Source: Rhodobacterales bacterium
Lineage (GTDB): Bacteria > Pseudomonadota > Alphaproteobacteria > Rhodobacterales > Rhodobacteraceae
Direction of reading: 5' to 3'
Length of the DNA stretch: 45,095 nucleotides
Assembly (NCBI GenBank): GCA_013297695.1
Contig: JAAFHX010000009.1
Coordinates: 1 to 45,095 of the forward strand
A model generated the notes under the pieces. The model saw nothing but the letters and a program-made list of their open reading frames with translations. It had not been told where the DNA came from and did no database searches. Both the position numbers and the translations under genes were made by a program. How positions within the stretch are numbered: the stretch's first letter is position 1; every line of letters starts with the position of its first letter. Of this stretch, positions 39,935-45,095 are shown piece by piece.

Positions 39935-41347
39935 ATGCGACCTCTGCTTGTGCTCTTGTTCCTTTGCCTGTCCACCCTTGCACAGGCGCAGCCTTTTGCC
40001 GACCGGGAATTCGATGCCCGCGGCCTTGACCTGTCTGAAAAGCGCGTATTGCAGGCGGCGCTGGCGCTGTCGGGCGACTATGTCGGGTTGCTGGACGGGG
40101 CCTGGGGCAACGGCAGCCAATCGGCGCTCGAGGCCTATACGATGCGCACGGCGGGAACGGGCAAACCGCGCAACCGTCATCTTGAAAGGCTGCTGTCAAC
40201 CTTCGAGGCCGAGCGTCAGGACAACGGCTGGCAGATCATCCATCTTGAGGCTGACGACCTGTCCTTTGCCTTTCCACTGAACCTGCTGCTGGAAACCGAC
40301 GATCCGGAGACGGCGACCTATGCCAGCGCCGATGGCAGCTTTCGCCTGACCATTGCCACGCTCGACCTGCCGCAGATGCTGGACGCACATGACGCGGTCG
40401 CCGCCGGGGCGGCACCGGGGTTCGACCTGTACCAAAGCTATCAGCCCGACCGGCAGATCACGTCGGCCACCTTGCGGCAGGGTCGCCTTGCCTACATCCG
40501 CACCGACCGAATCGGCGAGTCCGGTTTCGTCGCCCTGACGATGACGGCGGCGCCCGTGCATCGCGGGCGGATGGCGCTGCTTGCGGCCAGCATCCAGCGT
40601 GGACAGGGCACGGAACTTGCCCTGCCCACCGACGGACTGCTGGCGATGATGGCCGCGCAAACGGTGCAACCGCAGGTGACCATGCCACCGCAGACGAGTC
40701 CGCGCGACCCGGACAGGTCGGCCAATGACGCCGCCACAAGCACCGGAACAGGGTTCTATGTGAACAACACGGATATCGTGACCGCCGCGCATGTCGTGGC
40801 CGGGTGCGCCCGGATGGCGCTGGCCAATGGGGGCCCGCTGTCGGTTCTGGCGCAAGACGGCGATCTTGACATCGCGGTTCTGTCCGCCCCCCGCTCGCCC
40901 GTCTGGCTGAGCCTCGGCACAGAGACCTCGGCCCGACTGGGCGAACCCGTCATGGCGCTTGGCTTTCCGTTCCTGGACCTTCTGGATCAGGGCCTGTCGG
41001 TCACTGGCGGCAATGTCAGCGCACTGCCGGGCGACGGCGACAGTGCGCACGAGATCATGATTTCGGCCCCGGTTCAGCCGGGCAACAGCGGCGGCCCGGT
41101 GCTGAACCACAACGGGGCCGTGATCGGCATGGTGGTGTCGCGGCTGGACGACATGGTGGTGCTGGATGAAACCGGCAGCCTGCCGCAGAACATGAACTTT
41201 GCCGTGTCGCCCGCGACGCTGACCGCTTTTCTTGACCGCAACCGTATCGTCTATCCGGTGGCGCCGGGACGCCTTTTCGATCTGGCCGGCGGCATCCCCG
41301 ACGACGTGGCACGGGCGGTCGTCGCGATCTATTGCTTCGGCGACTGA
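39935..41347 (+). CDS. Exported trypsin-like serine protease
   Basis: A 470-residue protein with a signal peptide (MRPLLVLLFLCLSTLAQAQ). Residues about 25-75 look like a degenerate peptidoglycan-binding repeat (LQAALALSGDYVGLLDGAWG, 20 residues). The C-terminal half is a chymotrypsin/DegP-fold protease with the triad His286 (VTAAHVVAGC), Asp312 (GDLDIAVLSA) and Ser385 (QPGNSGGPVLNHNGAVIG). No PDZ domain follows, so it is not a full DegP. The middle region (about 90-230) is unassigned. It sits alone behind an extended -10 promoter; the nfuA operon starts 73 bases downstream with its own promoter. Confidence 0.87.
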   Translation: MRPLLVLLFLCLSTLAQAQPFADREFDARGLDLSEKRVLQAALALSGDYVGLLDGAWGNGSQSALEAYTMRTAGTGKPRNRHLERLLSTFEAERQDNGWQIIHLEADDLSFAFPLNLLLETDDPETATYASADGSFRLTIATLDLPQMLDAHDAVAAGAAPGFDLYQSYQPDRQITSATLRQGRLAYIRTDRIGESGFVALTMTAAPVHRGRMALLAASIQRGQGTELALPTDGLLAMMAAQTVQPQVTMPPQTSPRDPDRSANDAATSTGTGFYVNNTDIVTAAHVVAGCARMALANGGPLSVLAQDGDLDIAVLSAPRSPVWLSLGTETSARLGEPVMALGFPFLDLLDQGLSVTGGNVSALPGDGDSAHEIMISAPVQPGNSGGPVLNHNGAVIGMVVSRLDDMVVLDETGSLPQNMNFAVSPATLTAFLDRNRIVYPVAPGRLFDLAGGIPDDVARAVVAIYCFGD

Positions 41348-41364
41348 CTTAGAACAGTTCCAAA
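41348..41364. promoter_or_regulatory. Candidate Irr box (iron control element) before nfuA
   Basis: CTTAGAACAGTTCCAAA is symmetric (TTAGAAC-A-GTTCcAA, 6 of 7 pairs) and fits the TTTAGAA-N3-TTCTAAA control element bound by the iron-response regulator Irr in alphaproteobacteria. It ends two bases before a perfect TTGACA -35 box, and it is placed to control the nfuA operon. Confidence 0.6.
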
Positions 41365-41366
41365 AC

Positions 41367-41395
41367 TTGACATGCCGCCGGACAGGGCGCATATC
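41367..41395 (+). promoter_or_regulatory. Promoter of nfuA-tsaB-rimI
   Basis: TTGACA (41367-41372), a 17-base spacer and CATATC (41390-41395), 24 bases before the nfuA ATG. It sits right next to the Irr-like box. Confidence 0.55.
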
Positions 41396-41419
41396 TGAGC
41401 AGAATAGTCGGAGATACAC

Positions 41420-41980
41420 ATGTTCATCCAGACCGAATCCACCCCGAACCCGGCCACGCTGAAGTTCCTGCCGGGGCAGACCGTGCTTGATCTTGGCACG
41501 GCCGATTTCCCGAACGCCGAGGCGGCAGACAAGTCGCCGCTGGCCCGGCGCATCTTCGCGGCGGGCGGCGTGTCGGGCGTCTTCTTCGGCACCGATTTCG
41601 TGACCGTGACCAAGGCCGAGGGCAGCGCCTGGGAACATGTCAAGCCGGGTGTCCTGGGCGCGATCATGGAGCATTACCAGTCCGGCGCGGCGGTGATCGA
41701 GGGCGAACAGGCAGCCTCGGGCCACCGCACGCATGACGGTCCGGATGGTGATATCGTTCGCCAGATCAAGGAATTGCTGGATACCCGCGTTCGCCCCGCC
41801 GTGGCGCAGGATGGCGGCGACATCACGTTCCACGGCTTTGACCGGGGCGTCGTGTATCTGCACATGCAGGGCGCCTGCGCCGGGTGCCCGTCGTCCACGC
41901 TGACGCTGAAGATGGGGATCGAGAACCTGCTGCGCCACTACATTCCCGAAGTGCTCGAGGTGCGGCCGGTTGCCGCCTGA
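41420..41980 (+). CDS. nfuA: NfuA/NifU-like iron-sulfur cluster carrier
   Basis: A 186-residue Fe-S carrier with the two-domain layout of alphaproteobacterial and mitochondrial NFU: N-terminal Nfu_N domain (FIQTESTPNPATLKFLPGQ, GVFFGTDFVTVTK; about 1-88) and C-terminal NifU domain (about 110-180) whose cluster cysteines are Cys153 and Cys156 in QGACAGCPSSTLTLK. It delivers clusters to target proteins under oxidative or iron stress. The Irr-like box upstream suggests iron control. Its stop lies inside the start of tsaB. Confidence 0.93.
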   Translation: MFIQTESTPNPATLKFLPGQTVLDLGTADFPNAEAADKSPLARRIFAAGGVSGVFFGTDFVTVTKAEGSAWEHVKPGVLGAIMEHYQSGAAVIEGEQAASGHRTHDGPDGDIVRQIKELLDTRVRPAVAQDGGDITFHGFDRGVVYLHMQGACAGCPSSTLTLKMGIENLLRHYIPEVLEVRPVAA

Positions 41981-42608
41981 GCCTCTGGTTCTGGGCCTTG
42001 ACACATCGGCCGCGCATTGCGCGGCCGCTGTCGTCTGTGGCGACCGGGTTCTGTCCAGCCGGACCCTGCCCATGGAAAAGGGCCAGGCAGAGGGACTTAT
42101 GCCGCTGATCGGCGCGGTGCTGGCCGATGCCGACGTGACCCTTGACCGGCTGGCGGTGATCGGGGTCGGCACCGGGCCGGGCAATTTCACCGGCGTACGG
42201 ATTGCCGTGGCGGCGGCGCGGGGGCTGGCCCTGGGGCTGGGCATTCCGGCCATCGGGGTCAGCGGGTTCGATGCGGCGGCGCTGGACCTGCCGCCGGATG
42301 TGGTGGCCAGCCTTGATGCCCGGCGCGGCGCGGTCTGGCTGTCCGGCGCGGGCCTTGACCCGCAGCAGGCGGTGCCCGGGGCGCTGCCCGGCGGGCTTGC
42401 AGGGCGCGACGTGACCGGACACCGGGCGGACGAGATTGCGGCAGAAACCGGCGGGCGGGCACTGGTGCCGACCCTGCCTCTGCCGGTTGCCATCGCCCGC
42501 ATCGCCGCAAGCCGCGCAGGCACCCCGCAGCCGCGTCCGGCCCCGATGTACCTGCGCCCCGCCGACGCCGCCCCGCCGTCTGACCCCGCCCCCGTGCTGC
42601 TGCCATGA
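41970..42608 (+). CDS. tsaB: tRNA threonylcarbamoyladenosine biosynthesis protein TsaB
   Basis: ASKHA-fold partner of TsaD in making t6A37 of ANN-reading tRNAs. It has 212 residues: LVLGLDTSAAHCAAAVV, then SLPMEKGQAEGLMPLIGAVL-like segment (here TLPMEKGQAE), VGTGPGNFTGVRIAVAAARG (20 residues), which is the TsaB signature, and ASLDARRGAVW. The start is TTG 41970, overlapping the end of nfuA; GAGG lies a few bases upstream. The stop overlaps rimI's ATG (ATGA). The gene is essential in most bacteria. Confidence 0.93.
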   Translation: MPPEPLVLGLDTSAAHCAAAVVCGDRVLSSRTLPMEKGQAEGLMPLIGAVLADADVTLDRLAVIGVGTGPGNFTGVRIAVAAARGLALGLGIPAIGVSGFDAAALDLPPDVVASLDARRGAVWLSGAGLDPQQAVPGALPGGLAGRDVTGHRADEIAAETGGRALVPTLPLPVAIARIAASRAGTPQPRPAPMYLRPADAAPPSDPAPVLLP

Positions 42609-43036
42609 CGCCTGCGGCACTGGCCCGGCTGCATGCGCTGTGCTTTACCTTTCCGCGCCCCTGGTCCGAGACCGAGTTCGCCAGCCTGCTGGGCGGCACC
42701 GGGGCTTTTATGGTCAGCGACCCCCAGGGTTTTGCGCTTGGGCGGGCCATTGCGGGCGAGGCGGAACTGCTGACCATCGCGGTGGCCCCCTGCGCGCGGC
42801 GGCAGGGGTTGGGCAGGCGCTTGCTGGATCGCTTTGTCGCAGAGGCGCGGCAGCTTGGCTGCAGCACCGTCTTTCTGGAAGTCGCCACTGACAATGCGGT
42901 TGCCCTGACCCTGTACCGCGCGGCCGGATTTGCCGAATGCGGGCGGCGGGCGGGCTATTACACCGGACCGGACAAGCGCAAAACCGACGCCCTTGTGCTG
43001 TCCTGCGTGCTGGGCGAAGCGCTGCCCGAAATTTGA
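42605..43036 (+). CDS. rimI: Ribosomal-protein-S18-alanine N-acetyltransferase-like GNAT protein
   Basis: A 143-residue GNAT acetyltransferase: LARLHALCFTFPRPWSETEF (20 residues), ELLTIAVAPCARRQGLGRRL (acetyl-CoA loop RRQGLG), VFLEVATDNAVALTLYRAAG and FAECGRRAGYYTGPD. The position directly after tsaB, with ATGA overlap, is that of RimI, and RRAGYY fits too. The usual target is the N-terminus of ribosomal protein S18, although the tsaB-rimI pairing in bacteria may be conserved for other reasons. Confidence 0.88.
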   Translation: MTPAALARLHALCFTFPRPWSETEFASLLGGTGAFMVSDPQGFALGRAIAGEAELLTIAVAPCARRQGLGRRLLDRFVAEARQLGCSTVFLEVATDNAVALTLYRAAGFAECGRRAGYYTGPDKRKTDALVLSCVLGEALPEI

Positions 43037-43088
43037 TCGGGCGATAAAACTTTCCGCACGGGCCGTCGGGGCCGCGACAGAATCCACC

Positions 43089-43118
43089 TTGACCGGCCAA
43101 GGCGTTCCGGCCCTAATC
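43089..43118 (+). promoter_or_regulatory. Candidate promoter of the BMP transporter operon
   Basis: TTGACC (43089-43094), an 18-base spacer and CTAATC (43113-43118), about 60 bases before the substrate-binding protein gene. Consensus only. Confidence 0.3.
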
Positions 43119-43176
43119 CGGGGCAATCCGCCGGGGAACCTCTGGCGGAAACCACAACGACAACCGGGAGAGACCC

Positions 43177-44172
43177 ATGACCATGATGAAAACGCTGCTG
43201 GGCGCGGCTGCGGCGCTGGCGCTGACGGCGGGCGCGACCCTTGCCGAACCGGCGATCATCTTCGACCTTGGCGGCAAGTTCGACAAATCGTTCAACGAGG
43301 CGGCGTTCAACGGCGCGACCCGGTGGGCAACCGAAACCGGCGGCACTTTCAAGGAACTGGAAATGCAGTCGGCCGCACAGCGCGAACAGGCGCTGCGCCG
43401 TCTGGCGGAATCGGGTGCCAACCCGGTGGTGATGACCGGCTTCGCCTTTGGCGACTCGCTGAACAAGGTGGCTCCCGAGTTTCCAGATACCAAATTCGCG
43501 ATCATCGACATGGTGGTTGACCAGCCCAACGTGAAATCGGTGGTCTTCACCGAACAGGAAGGCAGCTACCTGGTCGGCATGATGGCCGCGATGGCGTCCA
43601 AGACGGGCACCGTGGGCTTCATCGGCGGCATGGACATTCCGCTGATCCGCCGCTTTGGCTGCGGTTATGCCCAGGGCGTCAAGGCGGTGAATCCGGATGC
43701 AAAGATCATTCTGAACATGACCGGCACCACACCGGCCGCCTGGAACGACCCGGTGAAGGGCGCGGAACTGGCCAAGGCGCAAAAGCAGCAGGGCGCGGAC
43801 GTGATCTATGCCGCGGCAGGCGGCACCGGCATCGGCGTGCTGCAGGCGGCGGCAGATGAGGGCATCCTCTCGATCGGCGTGGACAGCAACCAGAACTACC
43901 TGCACCCCGGCAAGGTGCTGACCTCGATGATGAAGCGTGTGGACAATGCGGTCTACGAAGCCTTCAAGGAAGGCGCGGACCTGAAGCCGGGCGTCAACGT
44001 GATGGACCTGAAGGCCGAAGGCGTGGGCTATGCGCTGGATGACAACAACCGCGCGCTGGTCAGCAAGGAAATGGAAGACGCCGTGAACGCGGCAGCCGGC
44101 AAGATCAAGGCAGGCGAACTGGTGGTGCATGACTACATGTCGGACAACACCTGCCCGGCTGCTTCGTTCTGA
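43177..44172 (+). CDS. BMP-family ABC transporter substrate-binding protein (nucleoside type)
   Basis: A 331-residue periplasmic protein of the BMP/Med (PnrA-like) family, whose members bind purine nucleosides. The signal peptide is cleaved near ATLA (residue 23); there is no lipobox. The mature protein has FDLGGKFDKSFNEAAFNGAT (20 residues), an opening typical of the family, then MTGFAFGDSLNKVAPEFPDT, VGFIGGMDIPLIRRFGCGYA and AAGGTGIGVLQAAADEGI. GGGAGAGACCC precedes ATG 43177. The ATPase gene follows, so this is the start of a BMP-type importer operon; permeases probably follow outside the window. Confidence 0.92.
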   Translation: MTMMKTLLGAAAALALTAGATLAEPAIIFDLGGKFDKSFNEAAFNGATRWATETGGTFKELEMQSAAQREQALRRLAESGANPVVMTGFAFGDSLNKVAPEFPDTKFAIIDMVVDQPNVKSVVFTEQEGSYLVGMMAAMASKTGTVGFIGGMDIPLIRRFGCGYAQGVKAVNPDAKIILNMTGTTPAAWNDPVKGAELAKAQKQQGADVIYAAAGGTGIGVLQAAADEGILSIGVDSNQNYLHPGKVLTSMMKRVDNAVYEAFKEGADLKPGVNVMDLKAEGVGYALDDNNRALVSKEMEDAVNAAAGKIKAGELVVHDYMSDNTCPAASF

Positions 44173-44174
44173 GG

Positions 44175-45095
44175 ATGACACCCGACACCGGCGGGGGGCG
44201 GCAGGCAACTGCCGCCCCCGCACCTGCAAACCGGGCCAGATCACCCTTGGCCATCGAACTGAAGGGCATCTCCAAGGCCTTCGGACCTGTTCAGGCGAAC
44301 CGCGACATCAACGTCTCGGTGCCGCGCGGCACGATCCACGGGATCATCGGCGAAAACGGGGCGGGCAAGTCCACGCTGATGTCGATCCTGTACGGCTTTT
44401 ACCGGGCCGATTCGGGCGAGATTTTCGTCTCTGGCCAGTTGACCCCGATCCCCGACAGCCAGAGTGCGATCCGTGCAGGCATCGGCATGGTGTTTCAGCA
44501 TTTCAAGCTGGTGCAGAACTTCACCGTGCTGGAAAACGTGATCCTGGGTGTCGAAGACGGCGCGCTGTTGCGCCCGTCGCTGGCCAAGGCGCGCCGGGTG
44601 CTGGAACAGTTGTCGCGCGAGTATGAGCTTGACGTGAACCCTGATGCGCTGATCGAAGACCTGTCGGTCGGGCATCAGCAGCGCGTGGAGATTCTCAAGG
44701 CGCTGTACCGGCAGGCCGACATCCTGATCCTGGACGAGCCGACGGGCGTGCTGACCCCGGCCGAGGCGGACCATCTGTTCCGCATCCTGAAAGGGCTGCG
44801 CGATCAGGGCAAGACGATCATTCTGATCACCCACAAGCTGCGCGAGATCATGGAGGCGACCGACAATGTCAGCGTCATGCGGCGCGGCACGATGGTCGGC
44901 ACCGTGAAGACCGCCGACACCAGCCCCGAACAGCTTGCCGAACTGATGGTGGGCCGCAAGGTGCTGCTGGAGGTGGACAAGCGCCCGGCAAATCCGGGAC
45001 GCACCGTGCTGACGGTCGAGAACCTGCGGGTCCGGGACGAGGCGGGGGTCGAGCGGCTGAAGGGCGTCAGTTTCGAGATCAGGGCGGGCGAGGTT
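44175..45095 (+). CDS. BMP-type ABC transporter ATP-binding protein (3' end outside window)
   Basis: N-terminal 307 residues of a tandem (two-domain) ATPase of the sugar/nucleoside type (RbsA/NupO-like). First domain: Walker A GIIGENGAGKSTLMSILYG, Q-loop GMVFQHFKLVQNF, signature LSVGHQQRVEILKAL and Walker B ILILDEPTGVLTPAEA. The second domain starts near VLTVENLRVRDEAG and is cut off. ATG 44175 sits two bases after the previous stop and gives a loose Ala/Pro leader encoded by a strong hairpin. TTG 44247 (LAIELKGISKAF) is a credible alternative start after the hairpin. Confidence 0.9.
   Translation, partial: MTPDTGGGRQATAAPAPANRARSPLAIELKGISKAFGPVQANRDINVSVPRGTIHGIIGENGAGKSTLMSILYGFYRADSGEIFVSGQLTPIPDSQSAIRAGIGMVFQHFKLVQNFTVLENVILGVEDGALLRPSLAKARRVLEQLSREYELDVNPDALIEDLSVGHQQRVEILKALYRQADILILDEPTGVLTPAEADHLFRILKGLRDQGKTIILITHKLREIMEATDNVSVMRRGTMVGTVKTADTSPEQLAELMVGRKVLLEVDKRPANPGRTVLTVENLRVRDEAGVERLKGVSFEIRAGEV
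44194..44219 (+). promoter_or_regulatory. 11-bp hairpin with a GCAA tetraloop between the transporter genes
   Basis: GGGGGCGGCAG (44194-44204) and CTGCCGCCCCC (44209-44219) pair perfectly around GCAA, a stable GNRA-type loop. It lies 22 bases after the substrate-binding protein stop. Such hairpins commonly stabilise the upstream message so that binding protein exceeds ATPase. No U-run follows. Confidence 0.6.

Noticed and set aside
1-45095. CRISPR array, tRNA, rRNA, IS element or phage genes
   Set aside because: No regularly spaced repeats, cloverleaf, transposase or phage motif was noticed on either strand. A tRNAscan, Rfam and ISfinder search would confirm this.

Overview
The window looks like a chromosomal segment of a high-GC alphaproteobacterium of the Rhodobacteraceae (Rhodobacter/Gemmobacter/Tabrizicola-like). 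The reasons are a malyl-CoA-lyase-type enzyme, the hup/hyp gene order, a BigR/SqrR-type sulfur regulator, an Irr-type operator and two copies of a lineage-typical intergenic element (CCCCGGGATATTT...CCAAGATGAATG). No rRNA, tRNA, IS element, phage gene or CRISPR array was seen. The calls rest on reading translations against remembered families; no search was run.

Layout. 1-4143: 3' part of a CoA-ester lyase, a baeRF protein and the threonine-degradation pair kbl-tdh. 4144-6116: a 26-bp inverted repeat, an LssY_C membrane protein and a TauE/SafE permease gene broken by an internal deletion. 6117-9444: LysR regulator divergent from an F420-reductase-like NAD(P) protein, then a DJ-1/PfpI protein and a TetR regulator. 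9562-12103: IlvD/Edd sugar-acid dehydratase with an overlapping SDR dehydrogenase. 12190-13913: epmA divergent from efp (EF-P and the enzyme that modifies it). 14167-16949: a small basic protein, a CHAD protein and a ParA ATPase, possibly a polyphosphate-granule positioning unit.

16981-25976 is the most striking part: a decayed uptake-hydrogenase locus. Genes for maturation (hypF, hypA, hypB, hypC, hypD, hypE) and hupE look intact, while the structural, sensor and specific-assembly genes survive only as short relics. Recognisable pieces of hupC, hupL, hupV, hupU, hupD, hupG, hupK and hupR lie in the gaps, in a Rhodobacter-like hup/hyp order but with the hupU-hupV-hypF-hupL-hupC block on the opposite strand from hupD-...-hypE. 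Conserved metal-binding Cys (hupV, hupL) and phospho-acceptor-pocket residues (hupR) are lost. Several start/stop overlaps between neighbouring genes are still present.

26129-28384: sulfur cluster (metallo-beta-lactamase hydrolase, two YeeE/YedE half-transporters, divergent BigR/SqrR-like ArsR repressor). 28452-31450: molybdate uptake modABC with a short ModE-like regulator. 31615-33587: phosphonate breakdown pair (FAD oxidoreductase plus phosphonatase PhnX). 33733-35973: IalB-like secreted protein, universal stress protein, TetR/VOC divergent pair with a clear operator. 36304-39724: Crp/Fnr regulator divergent from an exported sulfatase and an exported HAD phosphatase. 39935-43036: exported trypsin-like protease, then nfuA-tsaB-rimI behind a candidate Irr box. 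43177-45095: BMP-family nucleoside-type ABC transporter, cut by the window end.
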